Origin: Desulfopila aestuarii DSM 18488 | Lineage (GTDB): Bacteria; Desulfobacterota; Desulfobulbia; Desulfobulbales; Desulfocapsaceae | Direction: 5' to 3' | DNA length: 64,000 bases | Assembly (NCBI GenBank): GCA_945863875.1 | Contig: CAMBBS010000018.1 | Location: 23,714 to 87,713, forward strand | Shown: positions 42,936-51,016 of the stretch, piece by piece | How positions within the stretch are numbered: the stretch's first letter is position 1 | How the letters are laid out: the number at the start of each line of letters is the position of its first letter | The notes under the pieces: model-generated | The model's input: the letters and a program-made list of their open reading frames with translations, nothing else | Databases searched by the model: none | What the model was told of the DNA's origin: nothing | Made by a program: the position numbers and the translations under genes

Positions 42936-43640
42936 TCAGGTCCGACCGGGGACATGCAGGCCCTGATCCTCGAACTGCCCCTTGGTTGTCGAATCAACCA
43001 GCTGGGTAAAACCCGACAACCACTCTTCACGTTTATTAAAGAAGCGGTTTTGGAAATGGTTGGCCTGAATATCAGAAAACCCCAGCACCAGGGAACCGCC
43101 CAAACCAAAAAGTGACCAGTTGAAGGCGGTGCGGTGGCTCCGGTAAGCCAGCCGGCCTTCATCGTTTGAAACATCAGGTTGAAATCGCCATCGCCAACCT
43201 CCAGCCCGCTGAAGACCGAACCTACCACGCCAACGGTGCCAAAAAGCCCCCAGTAGCCGCTCAGCAGAGCAAGAAAAACGAGCAGACTTATGACCTACCT
43301 CGATATCTTCCGCGATTCATCGAGCCGCCCACGGATTCCCTCGAGAACAGTCCGCAGGGACGAGGCCGACAGACGGAAACGATCCCGGTGTATGCCCTCG
43401 AGGTGCTTGGCGAGCGGCCGGCGCAACTGCGGGACTTCAGCCATCGACAACCCGGACGTACCGGATCGAAAAATTTCGATCCGGCTGATCTCTGGCCCGG
43501 GGACCACCGCCCGAAAGTACAGGAAAATTCCGGCGGTCAGCATCCCGAAGATGACCGTATTAAAACTTTAATGGGCGAGAAAGGCGACCATCCAATAGAT
43601 AATAATGCGGTTTGCTTATGGCCTGTTCCCCCAGGGGTTG
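42936..43640 (-). pseudogene. MotA/ExbB-like channel protein, frameshifted
   Basis: Pieces in order: a membrane start (IIIYWMVAFLAH, stop, SFNTVIFGMLTAGIFLYFRAVV), then VLEGIRGRLDESRKISRYVI, LFGTVGVVGSVFSGLEVGDGDF, and after a shift near 43135, AFNWSLFGLGGSLVLGF, ending with EEWLSGFTQLVD and HVPGRT. This is the MotA-like proton-channel family that accompanies MotB-like partners, and the partner's fragment follows. One internal stop and at least two frame changes make it non-functional. Confidence 0.7.
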
Positions 43641-43849
43641 TCGGTATCAGCTATATACCGGTTGCAACATGTACTGCCTCGTCAATACCGAGACCAAATA
43701 CCACCGTCATTTTTTTTTTGGGAAGCCACCAGAAAATACTGTAACTTCATTCAAAATACAATAGCCATGCCCGGCTGTGGAAAGAGCGGAAAAACACAAA
43801 ATTAAATCCTCATCATATCCGAACAAATCTCTCATATTCCATTAATATA

Positions 43850-44110
43850 ATGGCCACGACGTCCTTAAATGGTGAGCAACTTTTAACCCCGGCAGAGGAA
43901 AAAACAAATATGATTAGTGTTGGCGTTATAATTGCCGCCCTCGGCATAGTTGGCTTGCTAATCCTTGGAATGTTCCGAGCCGGTTTTTTTCCACCGAACG
44001 TCCGCTTATTATGCGATGCATGGGCGGTTGTTGAACAAAAAATGACAAACGATGATACGGTTTTAATTTCGAAGAAAAACCGCAATCGATCAAGTAAACA
44101 AGAGGTATGA
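43850..44110 (+). CDS. Possible small membrane protein upstream of arsC
   Basis: 86 codons ending three bases before the arsC start. Residues 20-45 form one good membrane helix (MISVGVIIAALGIVGLLILGMF). The remainder is polar and basic. No family was recognised and the ribosome binding site is weak. It may be a real leader gene of arsC or just an open stretch. Confidence 0.35.
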   Translation: MATTSLNGEQLLTPAEEKTNMISVGVIIAALGIVGLLILGMFRAGFFPPNVRLLCDAWAVVEQKMTNDDTVLISKKNRNRSSKQEV

Positions 44111-44113
44111 ATC

Positions 44114-44563
44114 ATGCGTAAAATCCTTTTCATCTGCGAGCATAACTCCGCCCGCAGTCAGATGGCCGAGAGCTATCTCAATTTCTTCGCCGATGGGAAA
44201 CTCTTGGCTGAGAGTGCCGGGCTGGAACCAGGCACCCTGAACCCCTACGTAGTTGATGTTTTGAAAGAAGAAGGTATTGATATTTCCACGAAAAAAACTC
44301 AGGGAGTATTCGAGTTGTTCAAGCAGCAAAAACAGTATGATGCAATTATCGCCGTCTGTTCGCCGGCGGTAAGCGCACGATGCCCCATCTTCCCCGGCCG
44401 AGCCAAACGATTCAACTGGCCATTCGACGACCCGTCGAAACTTTCCGGCAGCCGCGAAGAAATTCTTGCACAAACCAGAACGATCAGGGATCAGATAAAA
44501 AAGCAGGTACTTTCTCTTATACGAGAATACGAGGAGATGGGATTAAAATTGTTTATGGAGTAA
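44114..44563 (+). CDS. arsC: Arsenate reductase, low-MW phosphatase type
   Basis: 149 residues. The phosphatase-type P loop CEHNSARSQ starts at Cys8, with Arg14 and the following Ser. The second redox Cys is probably Cys90 or Cys97, within AVCSPAVSARCP. The catalytic Asp lies in FNWPFDDPSK. This thioredoxin-coupled type reduces arsenate to arsenite in the cytoplasm. The usual partners (arsR, acr3/arsB) are not in the window, so detoxification needs an exporter elsewhere. Confidence 0.82.
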   Translation: MRKILFICEHNSARSQMAESYLNFFADGKLLAESAGLEPGTLNPYVVDVLKEEGIDISTKKTQGVFELFKQQKQYDAIIAVCSPAVSARCPIFPGRAKRFNWPFDDPSKLSGSREEILAQTRTIRDQIKKQVLSLIREYEEMGLKLFME

Positions 44564-44841
44564 ATTGTTTATTTTTTGCCAGTCATCGACGGAATTGTTT
44601 ATAGGAAGCTGGCGATTCACGCTGGGGCATCAGCCATTGCAATGGCAGCCTTAAGGAATTCTTCATCAGCTCTCTCTATCAATACCAACACCAAGGGACC
44701 TGTTACAATGTCGCACGTACATTCCTTTTGTTGGGTGGATATGTGTTTTATCATCCGCCAACACACCTTGACATTCAATCTTTATGGTATTATTAGATCC
44801 CAGGAAACAATAATATAAAGATTAGACTTAAAGGAAGAATT
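44564..44841. other. Intergenic region with a small reverse-strand frame
   Basis: A 45-codon frame at 44617-44754 (-) reads KECTCDIVTGPLVLVLIERADEEFLKAAIAMADAPA and looks protein-like, but has no recognised family and no clear ribosome binding site; it may be a tail of a lost gene. The 44760-44840 part is AT-rich and should be the promoter region of the next gene. Confidence 0.35.
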
Positions 44842-45219
44842 ATGGGTAATTTCAAAATAGAGTTAGACGCGAATAAAAATGTAATAACATTGAAATTCTA
44901 TGGCACTGTGAAATACAAAACATTGCTGAAAAGCCTGAGAGATTTACTTACAGTATACCGACCGAAGGATGTTCATATTGTATTGGATTTCAGTGAAATA
45001 AAATCTTTGGGTGTTAGCTACCGTCAAATCACCAATTTCCGAGACGGCCTGAAAGTACTTTTTCCTAAAAAGACGGTCGGCAAAATTTCCATCATCAATT
45101 GCCTTAAAAACTCTTATGGTGATGTAATCTGTTCCACCACCCCAACCATAGAGACTGAATTCATCGGACTTGATTTGCGCTGTTTTGAAAGTCATAAAAA
45201 AACTGAAGCATACCAATAA
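44842..45219 (+). CDS. Hypothetical STAS/SpoIIAA-like protein
   Basis: 125 residues, AT-rich relative to neighbours. The order NVITLKFYGTVKYKTLLKSLRDLL ... HIVLDFSEIKSLGVSYRQITNF resembles the alternating strands and helices of SpoIIAA/STAS-like domains that interact with regulators or membranes. AAGGAAGA precedes the ATG. It is monocistronic. Identification is by pattern only. Confidence 0.5.
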   Translation: MGNFKIELDANKNVITLKFYGTVKYKTLLKSLRDLLTVYRPKDVHIVLDFSEIKSLGVSYRQITNFRDGLKVLFPKKTVGKISIINCLKNSYGDVICSTTPTIETEFIGLDLRCFESHKKTEAYQ

Positions 45220-45287
45220 ATACAGCAATTTTTGCTACCCTGCTCCTTCCTTCTTTAAGCAAACTATCGACTGCCGGGTACTTATCC

Positions 45288-45313
45288 CGGCTTGTTTACC
45301 GTTTACCGGGGTT
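45288..45313 (+). repeat. Dispersed 26-bp repeat, copy 2
   Basis: Matches 9657-9682 at 24 of 26 positions. It lies in a structured intergenic stretch; CCGGG (45274-45278) and CCCGG (45286-45290) form a hairpin overlapping its start, and TACCCC...GGGGTA occurs about 100 bases on. Confidence 0.5.
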
Positions 45314-45542
45314 ATACCCCTCCGGTTTCAGGAGACTGTATACCGCTCGTTCCATTTTCCCCAAAAGTTCCTATGAGTTATCCGTGTCTTCACTCCCACG
45401 ATAAAGGTACCCCAGACGGGGGTAAATGACAAGCTGCGATCAAGCCATCATGACAAACGATCCGGCTTCAGGTATCATACAGAACCGCAGTTGGGATGGC
45501 AGCACAATCTGCCATGACAGATAATTTATATTGGACCCAATA

Positions 45543-46625
45543 ATGGCCTCTTTGGATTTCGAACAGGAAAAAACCGTTTTCAGTCAGTACTACGATGGCA
45601 GCCGGAAACATTTTCTTGCTGCGAAGAACACCTATATCCGCATTATCGTCGCGCTGATCAAGCGATTAGGCCTCGATGAGGTGACCAAAATTGAAGGACG
45701 AGTCAAGGATAAAGAAGAGTGCATCAAAAAGTTTCACCGTAAATACCAGAGCCGACTTGAAACAGCTGAACAGCCGTATGAGATCAAGTCATTTATCTCG
45801 GACCTGATCGGTATCCGCATCGTCTGTCTCTATGAAGACCAGATCATGCCGTTGTCGGAATTGCTGCAGCAACATTTCAAGATTCTCGACATTACCGACA
45901 AGATAGCCGCAGTGGAAAGTACCGAGGAATTCTTCGGCTATAAAGGTCTGCATATGGATCTGGCCCTGAACGATGCGACAGCTTCTGCAGCAAAGTACCG
46001 TCCCTATGCCGACACGTCTTTCGAAGTGCAGATCAGATCCTTGATCCAGGATGCCTGGAGTGTCTTAGACCACAAGATCAAATACAAAAAATCCATCCCC
46101 ATTGATCTGAAACGCCGGATCAATATTCTTTCCGCGCTTTTTGAGCTTGCCGACCGGGAATTCAAGGAAATTCGCAACGCCACCACGGAACTGATGCAGC
46201 AGGAAACGGTGACGCCGATAAATGAGCAAGCCGAGGATGCCGATAAAACTGCATGGCAGGGAACCCCATCAACCAGCGCAAAAACCATCAACGCCTTTAA
46301 TTTTCTGCGCATCGCTGGCCACTTTTTCAGGGATTTTGAGTTCGACGATTTCAAAGTCGATAATTTCGTCCAGGAGATCCTGAAACTGCACAGTGGTTTT
46401 ACAAAGGCGGATTTCCATCAATGCCTGGACGAAAATCTCCCCATCGTCAAAGAATTCCATCTACATTTCATCGCCGAGAATCCCGGCAGAGCTTTCAGCC
46501 CCTTTACCTTGATCAGGCACTGTCTCTACCTCGACGATCGAGAAGTTTTCGGGCGAATCTTATCAAAAAAAATAAGGGCCAGATTTCTCGACTGGTTGAA
46601 TGATCTGCAGAAAAATCCTGCATAA
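45543..46625 (+). CDS. RelA/SpoT-domain (p)ppGpp synthetase-like protein
   Basis: 360 residues. The RelA/SpoT synthetase domain occupies about residues 20-200: GRVKDKEECIKKFHRKYQ, DLIGIRIVCLYEDQI, FGYKGLHMDLAL and FEVQIRSLIQDAWSVLDHKIKYK, with the key Arg, Lys, Asp, Tyr and Gln-Ile-Arg positions present. There is no HD hydrolase, TGS or ACT domain, so it is a stand-alone small alarmone synthetase type. The C-terminal 130 residues are an unidentified helical domain. The ATG at 45543 is preferred to a TTG four codons upstream. Product and trigger are unknown. Confidence 0.78.
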   Translation: MASLDFEQEKTVFSQYYDGSRKHFLAAKNTYIRIIVALIKRLGLDEVTKIEGRVKDKEECIKKFHRKYQSRLETAEQPYEIKSFISDLIGIRIVCLYEDQIMPLSELLQQHFKILDITDKIAAVESTEEFFGYKGLHMDLALNDATASAAKYRPYADTSFEVQIRSLIQDAWSVLDHKIKYKKSIPIDLKRRINILSALFELADREFKEIRNATTELMQQETVTPINEQAEDADKTAWQGTPSTSAKTINAFNFLRIAGHFFRDFEFDDFKVDNFVQEILKLHSGFTKADFHQCLDENLPIVKEFHLHFIAENPGRAFSPFTLIRHCLYLDDREVFGRILSKKIRARFLDWLNDLQKNPA

Positions 46626-46919
46626 TACAGCTGGCACATGCAGTTTGCCGGTGGACGGCTAACAGCCGGGAAGAGTATCCCCTCGCACAAACTGTAAGTG
46701 GCAGCGCAACCTCTAAACACCAGATCGAGCTGTTCACAGCTTGTTGCTCGATCTTTCCATTCAAATTGCCTCCGCCTATTCCATCCCTCTTCTTGATCGG
46801 AACTACCTATTGGACATATTTACCTTATTGCGGTTAATGGGTATTCACTTGCTCCATGCATCTCAAGTCGACAATGCACCACGTGCCGCTTGAACAACGG
46901 TATTCTTGCGTTAGTTGAC
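46626..46919. other. Intergenic, no gene seen
   Basis: About 290 bases after the synthetase gene. I see no terminator with a T tract and no protein-like frame. Confidence 0.3.
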
Positions 46920-47018
46920 CCTACAACGCAACATGCTAAGATGGACACAATATACAGTATTTTGACTCCGAAACGGCATACAGCAGGTGGTACACATTTT
47001 CATAGGTTGCGTTGTAGG
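46920..47018. repeat. Perfect 13-bp inverted repeat framing a 73-bp core
   Basis: CCTACAACGCAAC at 46920-46932 and its exact complement GTTGCGTTGTAGG at 47006-47018. The core contains TTGACT near 46962, which could be a -35 box for the rhodanese/CCG genes starting at 47058. The layout suits either a pair of operators or a very small miniature inverted-repeat element. Confidence 0.65.
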
Positions 47019-47057
47019 ATTAATAAACGACCATAGTAATCCACCAGGGGGCTGAAC

Positions 47058-47309
47058 ATGAAAAAAGCAGGCTTAATCTTTCTGGCCCTCATGATGATCG
47101 CAACGCTTGGGGCAACGTGGGCGACCTCTGCCGATACCTACAAGTACATAACAGCTGAGGATCTCAATACACGGCTTGGCATGGGGTCACCGATGATTCT
47201 CATAGATATTTGCTCGGTTGAGCAATTCGCCAACGGCATCGAGGCAGACAGGATACTCATTCTTGAAAATGGCCTGGATAAATGGCCTTTCCAGACTGTC
47301 GCAAAATAA
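47058..47309 (+). pseudogene. Exported rhodanese with internal deletion
   Basis: 83 codons with a signal peptide (1-25). It starts as a normal exported rhodanese (YKYITAEDLNTRLG...MILIDICSVEQFANG) but jumps from there straight to the family's C-terminal ILENGLDKWP. About 50-60 residues, including the active-site Cys loop, are missing in frame. It cannot have sulfurtransferase activity. Directly followed, with no gap, by the CCG-domain gene. Confidence 0.65.
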
Positions 47310-48662
47310 ATGGGGAAATACACTCGCATGTCCCCCTCACCGGACTGGATTCAGCTTCACTTTCATGAAAAACTGAAACGGGTCAATGCCGGCAGCCAGA
47401 TCGGCAGGCTTAATTCCCTGTCGGGCATCCTCTCGCAGGGATTAATCACTTTGCTGACCTTGCTGGGAATATTTCCGTTGATCGTTCGTCACAACCTTGG
47501 CCCCATTCGCAAAAAATATCACCGGAGTACCGGCAATGACACACCCGCCGCGAAGATTTCAAGTGACTCGAAACTGGCCGCCTTGCAGTGCAATATCGTC
47601 GAACATTGCTGTGATTGCCGTGCCTGCATTAAATCCTGCGCCTTTCTTACCCAATACGGGACACCGAAGAGCATCGTCACAGATTTTGACTTTTCTTCAT
47701 CCGAAGGCCAGGCCCTTGCCTATCAGTGCAGCCTGTGCGGTCTCTGCACGGCGGTCTGTCCGGAAAAACTTGATCCAGCTGGTCTATTCCTGGAGGTTCG
47801 CCGTCGATGTGTCGCAGACGGCAACTTTAATGAATCCGTCTACCGGACCATTCTCGCTTATGAGAAACGGGGTGCCTCGCCGCTTTTTTCCTGGTACGGA
47901 CTTCCCAAAGGATGCAATACCATCTTTTTCCCAGGGTGTACTCTGCCGGGAACTCGACCGACCGTAACCACCGAACTCTATCGACAGATTCAAGAGATCA
48001 TTCCAACGGTCGGGCTAGTTTTGGACTGTTGTGCGAAACCCTCCCACGACCTGGGACGAACAGCAGGCTTCCGTGACATTTTTGACAAGATGCACAACTA
48101 TCTCACCAGCCAGGGTATCCAAACAGTCCTAACCGCTTGTCCAAACTGCACGAAAATGTTTCGTCAGTACGGCCATGGCATGACCGTCCGAACCGTGTAT
48201 GAGATCCTTCCCGTCAGGAAAAAAGATAACTCTGCCCTTGAACCTGGCACTGAAAATGCCATCACCGTTCACGATCCCTGTCCCTTACGCGACGATCTCC
48301 CGACGCAACAGGCGGTTCGCAAGATGTTAGCCGATATGGGCCATACCCTGGTAGAAATGAAGCATCATGGCAAGCGCACGCTGTGTTGCGGGGAAGGAGG
48401 TACTGTCGCCGCCGTCAACCCCAGTCTCGCCAAGGCCTGGACAACCATGCGCAGCAAAGAGGCCGGCGGGCAAAAAATCGTTACCTACTGTGCCGGCTGT
48501 ACCGGTTACCTGAACCGGGTCGTGCCGACCATTCATATTGTTGACCTTTTGTACAGACCCGAAGTCGCCTCAAACGGGAATCTGAAGATCGCCCGGGCAC
48601 CATTTACCTATTGGCATCGACTTCGCCTGAAACAACGCATGAAAAAAGAACTTCGAACCTAA
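47310..48662 (+). CDS. CCG-domain (heterodisulfide reductase D-like) Fe-S protein
   Basis: 450 residues. A possible N-terminal membrane helix (41-60) is followed by two [4Fe-4S] motifs, CCDCRACIKSC near 103 and CSLCGLCTAVCP near 136. Two CCG domains follow: FFPGCTLPG...CCAKPSHDLG...ACPNC and HDPCPLR...CCGEGG...CAGC. This is the HdrD/LutA-like architecture used for disulfide or quinone-linked electron transfer. The ATG abuts the stop of the broken rhodanese. It may once have formed a sulfur-handling pair with it. Substrate unknown. Confidence 0.8.
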   Translation: MGKYTRMSPSPDWIQLHFHEKLKRVNAGSQIGRLNSLSGILSQGLITLLTLLGIFPLIVRHNLGPIRKKYHRSTGNDTPAAKISSDSKLAALQCNIVEHCCDCRACIKSCAFLTQYGTPKSIVTDFDFSSSEGQALAYQCSLCGLCTAVCPEKLDPAGLFLEVRRRCVADGNFNESVYRTILAYEKRGASPLFSWYGLPKGCNTIFFPGCTLPGTRPTVTTELYRQIQEIIPTVGLVLDCCAKPSHDLGRTAGFRDIFDKMHNYLTSQGIQTVLTACPNCTKMFRQYGHGMTVRTVYEILPVRKKDNSALEPGTENAITVHDPCPLRDDLPTQQAVRKMLADMGHTLVEMKHHGKRTLCCGEGGTVAAVNPSLAKAWTTMRSKEAGGQKIVTYCAGCTGYLNRVVPTIHIVDLLYRPEVASNGNLKIARAPFTYWHRLRLKQRMKKELRT

Positions 48663-48780
48663 ATTTTCGACTCAAAGGTTTCGGCTCAAGCTTTTACTGA
48701 GCGAGCCAATTGAACCAGGTTTTTTTCCAGCGGTGGTCTATGCAGATTTTTCCAGAAAACTCTTTGCTTATCCATGAGTC

Positions 48781-50423
48781 TTAACCCATGTATTCGTCGA
48801 AGAGTCGACCAGCTGTCATTGATCCCGGTCCCCGTAATTTTCGCCGCGGAACCTGAATAGCTTGATACGCCAGCACGGTGATAAAGAGATGCCCCTCGGC
48901 CCGGTCTTCCTTGTGGTGGCCGGTGGGGTGTAGCCCCAACTCCGATTTCAAGCTCCGGAAAACCGCCTCGAGATCGGTCCGCATGGTATAGGTGTGCCAG
49001 AGCATTTTTTCATCCCACGTCAGCTCATTGGTTCTCAGGCAGTAGACCCCGGGATGGGGCAACATCGTCCCGGCAACCGGGACTTTTTCCCAGGACAGCG
49101 CTACGGCTTTATCGCCGGTTGCATCCCGAATGACGTCGATACGATAATGCCGGCCGATGCCGTGACTTTTTTCCTGCAGGCGGCCGATTCTCTGAAGAAT
49201 CCTGTCGTGACGTTTTTCCCCGTGCGGCGAGGTCAGTCCGGCGGCCAGTTTGGCCAGTCCCTTCTCAAACTTTTCGGTAAAACAGCTGGATATCCCAGCC
49301 TCTTTTTCCTGGCGCTCGGAGGAATAACAGTACAACCGCGCTTCGGTGGCCGCTTCGTTGACTATCCGCTGCACCAGGATGGATCCCCCCGATTTGTTCA
49401 CCACCTCGACCGGCTGCTCCGTATCGAACTGGCGATCCCCTTCCCGACTCACCACCAGATACCGATAATGGTGGTCGGCTAACCAGGCTATATTGCCCTC
49501 GGTAGCGATACCTCGATCCATGATCACCAGTGCCCCTTCAGGGGGCTGCAACCCAATAATCATTTCCTCGAGGGTGGCTGATTCGCAAACATTGCCGGCG
49601 AACATCCGTGACCGGCGAACAAAACCGTTGCCATCCAGGACCAGGCCGAGAGTCACCGGGGGGCAAGCGGATCGTTTTTCCTTGGAATGACCACGTTGCC
49701 CCTTATGGTTGCCGGCGGCGTCTCCTTCGAAAGAGGTGTTGGTCAGATCGTACAGGATCACCGTTGTCTCCAGGGCAAACAATGCACCGATCCTGGCACA
49801 GAACAGCGACTCAATTGTTTGCCGGTTCTTTACCAAAAGATCCGACGTTCGATACAGGCGAAGCAATGACATCCCGGCATAATCACAACCCAAAAGCTCG
49901 CCCAGGCCGCTCCGCTCGGTCAGCCAGCCATAGGTCGCAAGTTCACTGCCTGGCTCTGCCATCCTGCCGCATCCTGCTGCACCTTGCTCAGCCCGGAAGC
50001 GGCAAATATCTGCGGTACATGCAGCTCTTGCAAGGCACCAAGGCCGACATGTTCAACACCAATTGGCCGAGGCCGAACCAACTCCAGGGAATTGACGGCC
50101 ACTTCTTGATAGTTAAAACTGCTCCCATTTTCGTCTGGCCTGTCCTTGGCACCACCCTTACCGATCAAAAGTGCAGCATAGCGATGTGCCTCCTGCTCAA
50201 TATCTCCCACCACAGGGAACAACGCCCCCTGCCCGGCAAGGATCTGCTCGATCCGGGTACACAGCTCCGGCCATTTCTCTTTCGGCAGGCTGAAGTTCGT
50301 ACCCAGGTTCAAGAGGGTTCGCTGTTTGACGCGGCCACCGATCCATTCCGAGGCGGCCAGGCGAAAGGTGGTGCAGGCATCCCCCGATCTACGGCCGCTG
50401 ATTTTTATTTGTCGAAGATACAT
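48781..50423 (-). pseudogene. IS1634-type transposase, frameshifted
   Basis: The N-terminal part begins at 50423 with MYLRQIKISGRRSGDACTTF and contains RVKQRTLLNLG, as in IS1634 transposases. Near 49920-49962 the frame changes by one base and the catalytic part follows: TTVILYDLTNTSFEG, GALVIMDRGIATEGNIAWL, and the C-terminal MRTDLEAVFRSLKSELGLHP containing the last acidic residue. The DDE elements are all seen. Together about 545 residues, normal length. It differs strongly from the transposase at 27116, so it is a second family member. I could not find convincing terminal repeats. Confidence 0.78.
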
Positions 50424-51016
50424 GGCGGGATGGTAACCATGTTTCCAGCAAAAAATTAACAGCTAGTTTATTATGGCACTACATATAACCTGCTAACCAT
50501 GTGCTCCTTGATTTGGTGTCATTTTTGAAATATTGAGGGAGTGAAAATCGTTGAAAATACCGTTTAAATGCTGCATCTGTGACAAACGTGGGTTGGGGCA
50601 ATAGACAGGCTCACCCCGAACTTATCCTGGGAAGGAAATAGGTGCCCTTTTTGACGACACCTTATTAACAAATAAAAATAGGATCTTACGTAAGCGATTT
50701 CATACGATACTGTTATCCTTTTGGTACCACTGCAAAGATAAAATTAGGCTGCACGGCCAATTGCAGATCGGGATTTATGAAGAAATTAATCGGCATAACA
50801 ATATATTGGTCACTAAATGAGATATATTCTCTGGCTGATCAGCTCTATTTGTTAAACCAGTCCATCCGAGAATCTAATCGTTGACAAACCCTAACGGCTT
50901 GGTACATTAAGATAATTCCGTTCTTCCAACGAAAGCTTTTTATCTGCTTTGTTTGCATAGCTATACAGACAGACAGACGTGACGCGATATTACCACATTG
51001 CTTGGAGTGTCCGGTC
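50424..51016. other. Region between transposase and patatin gene
   Basis: About 590 AT-rich bases presumably including the right end of the second insertion sequence and the control region of the patatin gene. No gene was recognised. Confidence 0.4.
50881..50908 (+). promoter_or_regulatory. Possible sigma-70 promoter of the patatin gene
   Basis: TTGACA at 50881-50886, a 16-base spacer, and TACATT at 50903-50908. The -35 box is perfect and the -10 box agrees at four of six positions. It lies 109 bases before the ATG. Confidence 0.45.

Noticed and set aside
49608..50459. 283-codon open frame (+) across the second transposase
   Set aside because: Antisense to conserved transposase parts and without recognisable features.
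48661..50700. Terminal inverted repeats for the second IS1634-type element
   Set aside because: The best pairing (CTCAAAGGTTTC near 48670 against CTCAATATTTC inverted near 50535) is weak and shows no target duplication.
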